NCBI RefSeq assembly: GCF_003335085.1
Contig: NZ_QPEJ01000018.1
Location: 901,488 to 965,487 of the forward strand
DNA: 64,000 nt
From: Polaribacter sp. WD7
GTDB taxonomy: Bacteria; Bacteroidota; Bacteroidia; Flavobacteriales; Flavobacteriaceae
Direction of reading: 5' to 3'
This document shows, in pieces, positions 46,445 through 56,879 of the stretch. The position numbers and the translations under genes were made by a program. Below the pieces are notes generated by a model. That model saw only the letters and a program-made list of their open reading frames with translations, did no database searches and was not told the origin of the DNA. Position 1 is the first letter of the stretch. Each line of letters begins with the position of its first letter.

Positions 46445-48556
46445 ATGGTGCTCAAGTTTTTTAAAACATATAGCATAAGCGTTCTTATCCTTCTAATATT
46501 AGGTTGTAATGAATCAAATAAGAAGTCAAAGCAACAGTACCCAGAAGAACTAACACAATTGCATGAAAATGTTTTAAACTATTACTTGCAAGACAAACCA
46601 GAACAGCAAACAGTAGACCATCTATTGTCAATCCTTCAGGAAGATGGTTCTTGGAAAACTATAGATTATACCACTAAAATAAAGAGTGAGTGGCCTGTAA
46701 AAAATCATTTAAAATATCTGCAAACTTTAGCTATTAGTTACAATACTAAAAGTTCTAAATTGTATAAGGATAAAACGCTTTCAAAAAAAATACACAAAAG
46801 TTTAGACTATTGGTTAAAGCATGATTTTTTGAGTGCCAATTGGCACGATCAACACATTGGTGTACCTAAATTTTTATTACCAACGCTGTTGCTAATGGAA
46901 AGTGAATTGACCAAAACGCAATTCGATAAAGGGATAGTGCTCGCCAATCGTGCCAAAATAAAAATGTCTGGGCAAAATAGAGTGTGGTTGGCCACCAACG
47001 TACTTTTAAAATCGTTGTTATTGCGAGATGCAGAAACTGTAGCCAAGGCAAGTAAAGCCATTCAAGAAGAATTAAAAGTAGCTAAAAATGTTGGGATTAA
47101 ATCCGATTGGTCGTATCACGAACACGGTGCACAATTGCAATTTGGCAATTATGGCCTGTGGTATTTAGAAAATATGATACAATGCTATGCGTTTGTAAAT
47201 GATAGCCCTTTTCAATTTGAAAAACATAAAATAGCTGTTTTAAGAAACTACGTTTTAGAAGGGCAACAATGGATACATTGGAACAATTCTTATGATGTTA
47301 ACGCCTTAGGAAGACATCTCTATAAAGATGAACAGCAAAAGAAAGCGGCACGATTAAAAGTCTGTTTAGAGCAGATGAAACAGTTAGATAAAGCCTATTC
47401 AGAAGAATATGATAAAGCTTTAGATACTAAAATGTTATCAGGAAACAAACACTTTTGGAAATCAGATTTTCATGTACACCGTCGTAAAAACTTTTACTTT
47501 TCTGTTAAAATGAGTTCTCAAAGAGTGGTGGGCACAGAATCTGTAAATAGCGAAAATATCCAAGGTTATTATATGGGAGATGGGGTTGCTTTATTAGCGG
47601 TTAATAATAAAGCTTATCAAAATGTATTTCCGTTTTGGGATTGGAAAAAACTACCTGGAACAACCATTTTGCAGGATACAGAAAAACTGCCTATTATTAA
47701 ATTTAGAGATTTTAAAACCAATGGCGAATTTGTTGGTGGCGTTTCTAATGGAAAAAATGGCATTGCAGTAATGGATTATGATAGAGATGGGGTAAAGGCT
47801 AAAAAATCTTGGTTTATGTTTGATGACACTATCGTGTGTTTGGGAAGTGATATTTCATCGGATAAAAATGCTGAAATCACTTCAGCAATTAATCAATCCT
47901 TTTTAAAAGGCAATGTTGTTATCAGTAAATCAGGTAATATTCAGAAAGCGGTACATAAACAAAAAAATGCAGATTTAGATTGGGTGTTACACGATAGCAT
48001 CGGCTATTTTTTTCCTAAAAACCAGAAAGCCAATTTAGCAACGAATATACTAGTTGGAAGTTGGAATAATGTGGCAAAACGTTACCGTCCAATACTTTTA
48101 ACAGAGCATATTTTTAAATTGTGGTTGTCTCATGGCGCAAAACCTAAAAATGCCTCTTATAGTTACATTTTAGTGCCAAATGCTTCTGAAGAAAAAATGA
48201 AGAGCTTGTACAAAAGCAATCCTTTTAAAATTGTGAATACCAAAGTGCAGCAGTCTGTTGTTTCGTCAGATGAAAAAAAAGCTGGTATTATATTTTATAA
48301 AAAAGGAACAGCTACAATTAAAGGAGAAATTTCTGTAGATGAACCTTGTGTGATATTATTAGAAGAAAAATCAGATTATTTAGATTTTGCAATTAGCGAT
48401 CCTTCTCAAAAGCTCACTAAAATTGGCGTATCTATTAAAGGGAACTATAGTATTGAAAATAGTAAATACATCAATGGTAAAACTCATTTTATAATTCATT
48501 TACCTCAAGGAGAACAAGCAGGAAAAACGGTTCAATTGCAATTAAAAAGAAATTAA
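46445..48556 (+). CDS. PL8-like polysaccharide lyase, lipoprotein
   Basis: 703 aa. The lipobox is LGC (Cys21). The N-terminal half is an alpha/alpha toroid and the C-terminal half an antiparallel beta-sandwich, as in hyaluronate/chondroitin AC/xanthan lyases. The catalytic set is visible: Asn178 (SGQNRVW), His227 (SYHEHG), Tyr236 (FGNYG) and Arg290 (LGRHL). The His-Tyr (9) and His-Arg (63) spacings equal those I recall for Arthrobacter chondroitin AC lyase. Known PL8 substrates are glycosaminoglycans and xanthan, so an ulvan-related target would be new or rare. The start is 2 bases after the GH2 stop. Confidence 0.82.
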   Translation: MVLKFFKTYSISVLILLILGCNESNKKSKQQYPEELTQLHENVLNYYLQDKPEQQTVDHLLSILQEDGSWKTIDYTTKIKSEWPVKNHLKYLQTLAISYNTKSSKLYKDKTLSKKIHKSLDYWLKHDFLSANWHDQHIGVPKFLLPTLLLMESELTKTQFDKGIVLANRAKIKMSGQNRVWLATNVLLKSLLLRDAETVAKASKAIQEELKVAKNVGIKSDWSYHEHGAQLQFGNYGLWYLENMIQCYAFVNDSPFQFEKHKIAVLRNYVLEGQQWIHWNNSYDVNALGRHLYKDEQQKKAARLKVCLEQMKQLDKAYSEEYDKALDTKMLSGNKHFWKSDFHVHRRKNFYFSVKMSSQRVVGTESVNSENIQGYYMGDGVALLAVNNKAYQNVFPFWDWKKLPGTTILQDTEKLPIIKFRDFKTNGEFVGGVSNGKNGIAVMDYDRDGVKAKKSWFMFDDTIVCLGSDISSDKNAEITSAINQSFLKGNVVISKSGNIQKAVHKQKNADLDWVLHDSIGYFFPKNQKANLATNILVGSWNNVAKRYRPILLTEHIFKLWLSHGAKPKNASYSYILVPNASEEKMKSLYKSNPFKIVNTKVQQSVVSSDEKKAGIIFYKKGTATIKGEISVDEPCVILLEEKSDYLDFAISDPSQKLTKIGVSIKGNYSIENSKYINGKTHFIIHLPQGEQAGKTVQLQLKRN

Positions 48557-48563
48557 AAAAAGG

Positions 48564-51500
48564 ATGAAAAAGACAGTTGTATTTTATATACTAATGTTGT
48601 TCACATTTGCTTTTGCAGTAAAATGTCAAAACATTAAAAAGGAAGTAAAAACAACAAAAGAATTAGCAAAAGGATTTCAAAATCCGCCTGACGAATCAAA
48701 ACCAAGAACTTGGTATCATGTAAATAGTGATAACATGTCTAAAGAAGGGTTTACTAAAGATTTAAAAGCCATAAAAGAAGCGGGTATTGGAGGTGTTTTG
48801 GTATTTAATGTTTCTATGGGTTTGCCAGAAGGCGATGTAAAATACAATTCGCAAGAACATAGAGATATTTTAACACACGCAGCCAAAGAGTGCGAAAAAT
48901 TAGGATTGAGTTTTGGAGTGCATAACTGCGATGGATGGACGTCTAGTGGTGGCCCTTGGGTTACTCCAGAAAACGCCATGAAAGTTGTGGTACATAGTGA
49001 GCAGATTGTAAAAGGAGGTCAAATAAATACCAAACTTGAACAACCACCTTCAAGACACAATTTCTATAAAGATATTGCTGTGGTTGCGTATCCTTCATTA
49101 AAAACGGAATTAATAGACGCAGAAGTACAGCCTATAATTACTTCTTCAGATAAGGCGTTTATTGCAAAATTAGCAACCGATAAACAAACTAATACGCATG
49201 CAGATTTAAAGCAAAAAGAATGGGTTCAGTTCGATTATGGTAAACCACATACCATACGTTCGTTGTCTATTTTTATCAATAAAAGAAAAGGAAGATTTAG
49301 TTTGTTAAAATCAGACGATGGTATACATTTCACTTTAGTTCGTAAACCCAATGAAGAACGTATTGGAAAAGACGAATGTTATTTTAAAGAACAGTTTAAA
49401 CCTGTTACTGCACGCTATTTTAGATTGGTTACAGACTTAGATACTGGCATTTATGAAATGAAACTTTCAGCGAATTATAGCTTAGGAAACGAACTAGAAT
49501 TTACTTCCTACAGAAGACGCAAACGTCCTACTGGAAATCCCGATAAGGAAACGTTTATTCATAAAAAAGACATTATCGTACTAACTGATAAAATGGACGA
49601 TAATGGTGTTTTAAAAACGAGTTTACCCGAAGGAAACTGGACCATTATGCGATTTGGTTTTACAGCTTCTGGAGCAACAAACGAGCCTGCTTCTGATGCA
49701 GGAACAGGTTTAGAGATTGATAAATTCAGTAAAAAAGCCTTAAAGATTCATTATGATGCTTTTGTGGGTAAATTGGTAAAACAAGCCAAAATTGATGCTC
49801 CAAATGCTTTGCAATATGTAGAAATTGATAGTTATGAAGTAGGGCCACAAAACTGGACAGACGACATGGAAATCATATTTAAAGAGAAATACAACTATGA
49901 TTTTGTGCCCTTTTTACCATTATTTGCAGGTAAATATGTAGAAGATGTAGCAACAGTAGAAGATGTGTTTTGGGATATGAAACGTTTGGTTAGCGATTTA
50001 ATGGTAACCAATTATTTCGATTATTTCACAGAATTATGTCACGAAGATGGATTGTTGTCTTATATAGAACCTTACGGTTTTGTAGGGCCTTTTAATAGTT
50101 TAGACGCAGGTAGAAGCGCAGATATTCCTATGGGAGAATTTTGGTTAGGGAAACCAAACAATCATAAAAGAGCAGCCGTATCATCAGGACATATTTATGG
50201 GAAAAATGTCATTTCTGCGGAAGCTTTTACAAGCACCAAATTAAACTGGAGTTTTCATCCAGCGTTAGCCAAACAAAAAGGCGATTACGAGTGGACAAAC
50301 GGTATTAACGAATATATGTTTCATCGTTTTGCACACCAATCCAATACCCATGTAGAACCGGGCATGTCTATGAGTTTTGTAGGTTCGCATATAGATAGAA
50401 CACAAACGTGGTGGGACAATGCAGGGCCAGAGTGGTTCAATTATTTGGCAAGAGGTTCGTACATGTTACGTCAAGGAAATCCAGTGGTAGATCTGTTGTT
50501 TTTTGTTGGAGATAGAGCTCCAAATCATGTGATACATCGTAAACAAGTTAAACCACAATTGCCTAAAGCTTATAAATACGATTGTGTAAATGCTGAAGTT
50601 ATTGTAAAACGATTAACGGTAGAAAACGGAAAATTGAAATTACCTAATGGGATTACGTACAATGCTTTGGTTTTGCCTAATACCGATGTAATGACTTTAG
50701 CAACTGTAAAAGGTATCTGGGAATTAAGTAAACAAGGCGCAATTATTATCGGGAAAAAGCCGAAACGTTTAGGAGGTTATCAAAAATCACAGGAAAATCA
50801 AGAAACGTTTAACGAATTAATCGAAGCGATTTGGTCAAGCAAAAAAACATATACTGCTTTTGAATGGGAAAACATTTTCAAAACAAATAACATCCAAAAA
50901 GATCTTATTGTTAAAGGTCAACCCGATTTTAACTATTACCATAGAAGAACCGAAAACGAAGATATTTATTTTATCTACAATCATAATTTAACGGAATCTG
51001 AAACTTTAGAGTGTAGTTTTTTAATTGATGGAAAAGTGCCAGAATTATGGAAAAGTACTAGTGGAGAAATTGTTGAATTGGCAGCTTATTCTCATAAAGA
51101 TGGAAGAACAAATGTGTCGATTGATTTAAAACCACAAGAATCGGTGTTTGTCGTGTTTCAAAAGTCTTCAAAAAAAGCGACTAAAATTACTGCTATTGAA
51201 ACAAATGCTTCAAAAAAACCTTTGTTTTCAGTAAATCAAAACGGTCAAAAATTGAAGATGGAAGTTTTCGAAAACGGAAACTATTCAAGCTTAATTAACA
51301 ATACTGAAAAATGGAATATAAACGTTACCGATATTCCTAATCCTGTTGCAATTGCCAATGCATTGACTATCGATTTCCGTGAACAAGATCATCACAAAGC
51401 ACAAATAAAAACCAATACGTTATTTGATTGGACAACCCATAAAGATGAAGGTATTAAGCATTATTCAGGTACAGCTATTTATCAAACAACGTTCAATATT

Positions 51501-51950
51501 CAAAAAGGATTTTTACAAGAAGATAGGGTGTTTACGTTAAACCTTGGAGACGTTCATGTTATTGCAAAAGTAATGCTTAACGGAAAAGAGATTGGCGTAA
51601 GTTGGTTAGCACCATACAGTTTCGACGTAACTTCAGCCTTAAAAGAAGGTGAAAATGAGTTGGTTGTTGAAGTAACCAACCAATGGACAAACCGTTTAAT
51701 TGGTGATGAAAAACTACCCAACCAAACTGGGTACGACGTAAGGAGAAATAAATTGGGTTTTGGACCTTCTAATTTTAGAGGTGATATGATGAAAATGCCA
51801 GAGTGGTTTAGAAATAATGAACCACTTCCGGAAGGACCTAGAAAAACCTTTAGCGCTTATTCATTTCAAAAAGCAACAGATAAATTATTGCCATCAGGTT
51901 TGTTAGGGCCAATTACAATTACAACATCAAAATTAATTACAAAAAAATAA
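48564..51950 (+). CDS. GH106 alpha-L-rhamnosidase, first of a tandem pair
   Basis: 1128 aa with a signal peptide ending VKCQ (about residue 22). Typical GH106 opening 'GFQNPPDESKPRTWYHVNSDNMSKEG', then 'HNCDGWTSSGGPWV'. The family's two conserved glutamates are at Glu425 (DSYEVGPQNW) and Glu553 (ISAEAFT). A discoidin-like insert (about residues 205-310, 'EWVQFDYGKPHTIRSLSIF') is absent from the next gene. It ends with a GH2-type sugar-binding sandwich ('GLLGPITI'). It acts on alpha-L-rhamnosides, perhaps linked to uronic acid. A ribosome-binding AAGG lies close before the ATG. Confidence 0.92.
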   Translation: MKKTVVFYILMLFTFAFAVKCQNIKKEVKTTKELAKGFQNPPDESKPRTWYHVNSDNMSKEGFTKDLKAIKEAGIGGVLVFNVSMGLPEGDVKYNSQEHRDILTHAAKECEKLGLSFGVHNCDGWTSSGGPWVTPENAMKVVVHSEQIVKGGQINTKLEQPPSRHNFYKDIAVVAYPSLKTELIDAEVQPIITSSDKAFIAKLATDKQTNTHADLKQKEWVQFDYGKPHTIRSLSIFINKRKGRFSLLKSDDGIHFTLVRKPNEERIGKDECYFKEQFKPVTARYFRLVTDLDTGIYEMKLSANYSLGNELEFTSYRRRKRPTGNPDKETFIHKKDIIVLTDKMDDNGVLKTSLPEGNWTIMRFGFTASGATNEPASDAGTGLEIDKFSKKALKIHYDAFVGKLVKQAKIDAPNALQYVEIDSYEVGPQNWTDDMEIIFKEKYNYDFVPFLPLFAGKYVEDVATVEDVFWDMKRLVSDLMVTNYFDYFTELCHEDGLLSYIEPYGFVGPFNSLDAGRSADIPMGEFWLGKPNNHKRAAVSSGHIYGKNVISAEAFTSTKLNWSFHPALAKQKGDYEWTNGINEYMFHRFAHQSNTHVEPGMSMSFVGSHIDRTQTWWDNAGPEWFNYLARGSYMLRQGNPVVDLLFFVGDRAPNHVIHRKQVKPQLPKAYKYDCVNAEVIVKRLTVENGKLKLPNGITYNALVLPNTDVMTLATVKGIWELSKQGAIIIGKKPKRLGGYQKSQENQETFNELIEAIWSSKKTYTAFEWENIFKTNNIQKDLIVKGQPDFNYYHRRTENEDIYFIYNHNLTESETLECSFLIDGKVPELWKSTSGEIVELAAYSHKDGRTNVSIDLKPQESVFVVFQKSSKKATKITAIETNASKKPLFSVNQNGQKLKMEVFENGNYSSLINNTEKWNINVTDIPNPVAIANALTIDFREQDHHKAQIKTNTLFDWTTHKDEGIKHYSGTAIYQTTFNIQKGFLQEDRVFTLNLGDVHVIAKVMLNGKEIGVSWLAPYSFDVTSALKEGENELVVEVTNQWTNRLIGDEKLPNQTGYDVRRNKLGFGPSNFRGDMMKMPEWFRNNEPLPEGPRKTFSAYSFQKATDKLLPSGLLGPITITTSKLITKK

Positions 51951-51952
51951 AA

Positions 51953-54900
51953 ATGAAGAAAACAGTAAGCACATTATTCACGGTCTTATTTTGTTTTATA
52001 ACACTTTTTGCACAAGAAGTGGGTTCAGATTTAGAATCTGGATTTATAACCCCACCAAACCAAGCTAAAGCCAGAACTTGGTGGCATTGGATTAGCGGAA
52101 ATGTTTCTAAATCAGGAATCACAAAAGACTTAGAAGCCATGAAACAAGTGGGCATTCAAGAAGCACAATTGTTTAATGTGCACTTGGGTTTTCCAAAGGG
52201 TAGCATTACTTATTTAAGTGAAGAATGGCTAGATTTATTTCACTTTGCAGCTTCAGAAGCAAAACGATTAGATTTAGACTTGGCATTTCATAATAGTGCT
52301 GGTTGGTCTTCTTCTGGCGGTCCCTGGGTTACCGAAGAAAATGCTATGCAAACTGTAGTTTTTAGCGAGTTTATTGTTGATGGAGAACAAGTATTTAAAA
52401 GTAAAATTCCTAAGCCAAAAACCAAATTTAGTTATTATAAAGACATTGCTGTATTAGCATTTCCAAAGCCTAAGACGTCTGTGAAAATTGATGGATTAGA
52501 TTATAAAATATTATCAGATAGAATCAGAAATCATTTGTTGCCAGATACCAAAGAAATTCCAAATGCAGCCATTGTAAAAAAAGAAAGTATCATTAACATT
52601 ACATCTAAATTTTCTGAAAATGGTATTTTAGAATGGAACGTTCCAAAAGGAGAATGGGTTATTTTACGAATTGGGCATTCGCCTAATGGAGCTAAAAATA
52701 GGCCTGCTGTTGATGGTGGCCACGGTTTAGAGGTCGATAAAATGTCTGCAGCTGCTTTAGATGATTATTGGAACAAAGGTGTACAGCCAATTTTAAATAA
52801 ATTAGGAGATTTAGTTGGAGAAACTGTAAATAATTGTTTGATTGATAGTTATGAGGTAGGTTCGCAAAATTGGACTACTGGTTTTGAGCATCAATTTAAA
52901 AAATTACGAGGTTATGATTTAACACTGTATTTACCAACTTTAGCTGGCTATTATGTAGAAAGTGGCGAAATTACTGAGCGTTTTCAATGGGATTTTAGAA
53001 GAACTATAGGCGATTTAATTGCTGAAAATTACTATGGCCATTTTGCAGAACTATGCCATAAAAACAAATTAAAATTTTCTATAGAACCTTATTGGGGACC
53101 TTTTGATAATATGCAAGTTGGCGCCAAAGGAGATATTGTGATGTGTGAGTTTTGGAGTGGCGGATACCCCTTTTTTGATTCATCAAAATTTGTATCTTCT
53201 ATAGCTCATTTAAACGGAAGCAGCATTGTTGGAGCAGAATCTTTTACCGGTATTGGGGGTTGGGACAAACACCCTGCAACTATTAAATCTATTGGAGATA
53301 AAGCTTGGGCAGAAGGCATTACCCGTTTTATATTTCACACCTATGTGCATCAACCTTGGGATGTTGGACCAGGTATGGCTTTAAGTTACCACGGTTTCGA
53401 TTTTAACCGTTTGAATACTTGGTGGACACAAAGCAAATCGTATTTAGATTATATCGCCAAATCGCAATATTTATTACAACAAGGTACTAATGTGGCAGAT
53501 GTTTTGATATTTACTGGAGATTCGTCTCCAAACACCGCATTTTTATTACCTGAACTAAAGAAATCTGGTTATGATTATGATTTAATTGGAGCTAATAAAT
53601 TGGCAGAATTATCTGTGAAAAATGGAAAAATTGTTACGAAATATGGAGTAGCATACGAAGTATTAAGTTTACCAGAAAGCGATTGGATAACGCCTAAAAC
53701 ACTAAAGATAATAGATGCTCTAGTTAAAAACGGCGCAAAAATTATTGGTAATAAACCAAAGCGTTCGCCAAGTTTGAGCAATTACCCAGAAAGTGATGTT
53801 TATGTAAAAACAACAGCCAATGCACTTTGGGATAAAGGTTTGATAAAAACTATTTCAATTGCTGAATTTTTAAATGAAAAGAAGATTGTTCCAGATTTTT
53901 CTATTGCCGAGGCGAATAGGGAAGGCATTGGGTTTATTCACAGAAAAACAAAGGAGGCTGATATCTATTTTATAGCCAATGCCAAAAAGGAAAAAGTAGC
54001 ATTTACGGGACGCTTTAAAGTCGCAAACAAATTACCTGAAATTTGGAATGCAGAAACTGGAGACATGAAAAAAGTAGCCGTTTGGAAAAGTAATAACGAT
54101 GGTACTGTAAACATTCCAATTGCTTTAGATAGTGAACAGGCTGTTTTTATAGTGTTTAAAGAAAATTCAGTAGATAAAAATTACATTGTTGAAGCTGAAG
54201 TAAAATTAGAAAAACCAACACCAACACCACTATCTAACTTAAAAATCATAAAAGCAGAATATGGTAATTTTTTACAAGAAGGTTTAGTAGATATTACGGA
54301 TAAAGTAGCTGCAAAGGTAAATGGTGAAACATTAAATTTTCAGATGTCTAGAGCCTTTTGCGATTGTGATCCAGCAATGGGCTATGTCAAAGAGTTTCGA
54401 ATGGAATATCAAATTGGAGATAAAGTAGAACACATTCATGCCGAAGAACGAGAGTTTGTTAAAATTGATGCAGGCAATCAACCCCTCAAAATAATTTCTG
54501 CGGTATTTGGCAAATTTAAAGCAGAAACCAAAGGTGTGCCTAAAAACTTTGAAGCTTTTGATATCACTAAAGACATCGAAAAACAAGTAACTTCTGGAAA
54601 ATTGAATATCAAAGTTTCAGATGAATTGGTAAATGGAAAAGCATTAAAAAATGCTACTAATTTTCTAAAAATTACATTTGAAACCGATGGGAATTCAAGA
54701 ACCACTATAATTCCAGAAGGCGAATTTTTGAATTTAAGTAGGTCTATACCTTCATCAGAAATTTATAAAATAAAAGGCAATACCATTTGGAAAACACCTT
54801 TTTCTGGAAGTTTGTCGTATACAAAGGCATCAGGAAAATCTAAAGAAATAAAGGTCAAGGTTCCACAACCAATAGACCTATCTAAAAATTGGGACGTTAC

Positions 54901-55432
54901 ATTTCCTTTAAAAAACGGTCCAGTACTAAAGAAGCATTTTAAAAAATTATCATCTTGGTCGGAAGCAACTGAAGAAGAAATTCAGCATTTTTCAGGTACT
55001 GCCATTTATGAAAAAGAATTCACCCTATCTAAAAAACAGTTATGTAAAGAGAATGCTTTTGAATTGGATTTAGGAAGTGTAGCTATTGTAGCCGAAGTGT
55101 TTATAAACGATAAAAAGGTAAGTACCTTATGGAAAGCACCTTTTAGAGTCACTATTGATGATTATGTGAAAAAAGGCAACAATACTTTAAAAATAAAAAT
55201 TACCAATTTATGGGTAAACCGCTTAATTGGCGACGAAAAAGAACCTTTAGATTACCAGCGCCAAGGTAATAAAACCAAGGCACTTCCTAGTTGGTTGTCA
55301 CATCCAGAATCTCGTGATTCCAAAAGACAAACCTTTTCCTCTTGGAAACATTGGAAAAAAGATGATGAATTAAAAATGTCTGGTTTATTAGGGCCCGTGA
55401 AACTTCAATTTTATAAAAAAACAACGCTATAA
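51953..55432 (+). CDS. GH106 alpha-L-rhamnosidase with two extra tandem modules
   Basis: 1159 aa with a signal peptide ending LFAQ (about residue 21). GH106 core with Glu301 (DSYEVGSQNW) and Glu429 (GAESFTG), the same 128-residue spacing as the upstream paralogue. Between the catalytic part and the final sandwich there are two related ~85-residue modules (about 762-840 and 843-930), each starting 'LKII.A..G.F' and running into 'DIT'. They resemble the small domain found at the C-terminus of some DnaJ-like and planctomycete proteins. The module role is unknown, perhaps binding. It ends 'GLLGPVKLQFYKK'. Confidence 0.92.
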   Translation: MKKTVSTLFTVLFCFITLFAQEVGSDLESGFITPPNQAKARTWWHWISGNVSKSGITKDLEAMKQVGIQEAQLFNVHLGFPKGSITYLSEEWLDLFHFAASEAKRLDLDLAFHNSAGWSSSGGPWVTEENAMQTVVFSEFIVDGEQVFKSKIPKPKTKFSYYKDIAVLAFPKPKTSVKIDGLDYKILSDRIRNHLLPDTKEIPNAAIVKKESIINITSKFSENGILEWNVPKGEWVILRIGHSPNGAKNRPAVDGGHGLEVDKMSAAALDDYWNKGVQPILNKLGDLVGETVNNCLIDSYEVGSQNWTTGFEHQFKKLRGYDLTLYLPTLAGYYVESGEITERFQWDFRRTIGDLIAENYYGHFAELCHKNKLKFSIEPYWGPFDNMQVGAKGDIVMCEFWSGGYPFFDSSKFVSSIAHLNGSSIVGAESFTGIGGWDKHPATIKSIGDKAWAEGITRFIFHTYVHQPWDVGPGMALSYHGFDFNRLNTWWTQSKSYLDYIAKSQYLLQQGTNVADVLIFTGDSSPNTAFLLPELKKSGYDYDLIGANKLAELSVKNGKIVTKYGVAYEVLSLPESDWITPKTLKIIDALVKNGAKIIGNKPKRSPSLSNYPESDVYVKTTANALWDKGLIKTISIAEFLNEKKIVPDFSIAEANREGIGFIHRKTKEADIYFIANAKKEKVAFTGRFKVANKLPEIWNAETGDMKKVAVWKSNNDGTVNIPIALDSEQAVFIVFKENSVDKNYIVEAEVKLEKPTPTPLSNLKIIKAEYGNFLQEGLVDITDKVAAKVNGETLNFQMSRAFCDCDPAMGYVKEFRMEYQIGDKVEHIHAEEREFVKIDAGNQPLKIISAVFGKFKAETKGVPKNFEAFDITKDIEKQVTSGKLNIKVSDELVNGKALKNATNFLKITFETDGNSRTTIIPEGEFLNLSRSIPSSEIYKIKGNTIWKTPFSGSLSYTKASGKSKEIKVKVPQPIDLSKNWDVTFPLKNGPVLKKHFKKLSSWSEATEEEIQHFSGTAIYEKEFTLSKKQLCKENAFELDLGSVAIVAEVFINDKKVSTLWKAPFRVTIDDYVKKGNNTLKIKITNLWVNRLIGDEKEPLDYQRQGNKTKALPSWLSHPESRDSKRQTFSSWKHWKKDDELKMSGLLGPVKLQFYKKTTL

Positions 55433-55434
55433 CT

Positions 55435-56877
55435 ATGATATTCAATTCACATGTTTTTAAAATACTATGCATTTGTTTTTGCTTTTTAGGATGTGCATCA
55501 ACACAGAAAGATACTTCCAAAACCACAAAATCACATAAAACGGTCGATTATTTTGCAGACAATGGTTTTGGAAATGCAGTTGCTGTGGTGCAACATCCTG
55601 CAGGAGTCTATCATAAAGGAATTACTTATGTCTGTTATCAAGGGGAATTAGAAGATCCTTATGTAGCGTCCTATAATCATACTACAAAAGAATGGAAAGG
55701 TCCTTTTAAAGCAGGTGTTAGTCAAATGGGGAAAGATCCTAATCGAAAGAAAAAAATAGACAATCATGGTAAGCCTGCAATTCTTATTGATGATGCAGGA
55801 TATATTCACATTGCTTTTGGAGGTCATGGAGGAACACCTGAAGACGGTGAAAATCCATTAGGAAATCATCATTATGGAAAGAATTTACATGCAGTTTCTA
55901 AAAAACCTTTAGATATCTCTGAATGGGAGACATTAGATAATATTTCATTGTTTGGAACCTACAGTCAGTTTGTAAAAATGAATAATGGCGATATGTACTT
56001 GTTTTATCGTCATGGAGCTCATAGGAGTAACTGGGTATATCAAAAATCAACTGATAATGGTAAAACATTTGAAGAACCAGTTTCCTTTTTAAAGCATAAA
56101 AGGAGAACTGATATTGAAGCCGAAGATTCTTGGTATCCTTGGGTAAGCAAAGGTAATGGAGATGATATTATTGTGGCTTTCGATTACCATATTTGTAGAG
56201 ATAATAAAAATAGTCAAGATGCAAGAGGACACATTCCAGAAAGACATAATTTGTATTATATGGTTTTTAATACGAAAACCAGAAAATGGAAAAATGTTAA
56301 AAATGAACCTTTAGAAATGCCTTTAACTAAAGAAATAGCAGATAAAAAAACCTTGGTAAGAGAAATAGTTAATGATTGGACTTTTCAAGGTGTAACCGAT
56401 GTAGATTCTAATGGAAATCCGCAAGTTATTGTACTGGTTGGACCAGATATTGGTGCAAAAAGAAGCGGACCCAAACGCATACAGCATTATAGGTGGGACG
56501 GACAAGAGTGGCTAAAAAGCAAGAATACTGATCTTCCCAGAGGAAATGGAGATTTGGAAGTAACATCATCGAAAGAAGTTAGTATTTATTTGGAAAATGA
56601 AACAAATGACGATGTTGGAGAAGTAAGCAGATGGGATAGTTATAACAGTGGAAAGTCTTTTAAAAAAGAAGCTGTTTTTTTACAAAGAAAAAATGCATCA
56701 TTTGTTATATCTTCACTTATTGATAATCCACATCCAGATGCTAGAATTATTGTAGGAGAAAAAGAAGAAGGTACAAATTACAGAAAAATGTATCTTTTGG
56801 GTGATAACGGCCCTATAAAACGTTTTGAAAAAGAAACTCAAATTTTAAATAAAAATAAGATACTTAAAATCAACTAA
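55435..56877 (+). CDS. PL25-like ulvan lyase (BNR_4 beta-propeller), lipoprotein
   Basis: 480 aa. The lipobox is LGC (Cys20). Single seven-bladed propeller. His111 (DNHGKPAI), His131 (FGGHGG), Tyr176 (FGTYSQF), Arg192 (FYRHGAHR) and Tyr234 (DSWYPW) have exactly the spacing of the catalytic residues I recall for PLSV_3936 (His123, His143, Tyr188, Arg204, Tyr246). Total length also fits that enzyme. It cleaves ulvan next to glucuronic or iduronic acid by beta-elimination, on the surface or in the periplasm. It is between GH106 and a sulfatase with 2-base gaps. Confidence 0.87.
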   Translation: MIFNSHVFKILCICFCFLGCASTQKDTSKTTKSHKTVDYFADNGFGNAVAVVQHPAGVYHKGITYVCYQGELEDPYVASYNHTTKEWKGPFKAGVSQMGKDPNRKKKIDNHGKPAILIDDAGYIHIAFGGHGGTPEDGENPLGNHHYGKNLHAVSKKPLDISEWETLDNISLFGTYSQFVKMNNGDMYLFYRHGAHRSNWVYQKSTDNGKTFEEPVSFLKHKRRTDIEAEDSWYPWVSKGNGDDIIVAFDYHICRDNKNSQDARGHIPERHNLYYMVFNTKTRKWKNVKNEPLEMPLTKEIADKKTLVREIVNDWTFQGVTDVDSNGNPQVIVLVGPDIGAKRSGPKRIQHYRWDGQEWLKSKNTDLPRGNGDLEVTSSKEVSIYLENETNDDVGEVSRWDSYNSGKSFKKEAVFLQRKNASFVISSLIDNPHPDARIIVGEKEEGTNYRKMYLLGDNGPIKRFEKETQILNKNKILKIN

Positions 56878-56879
56878 AA

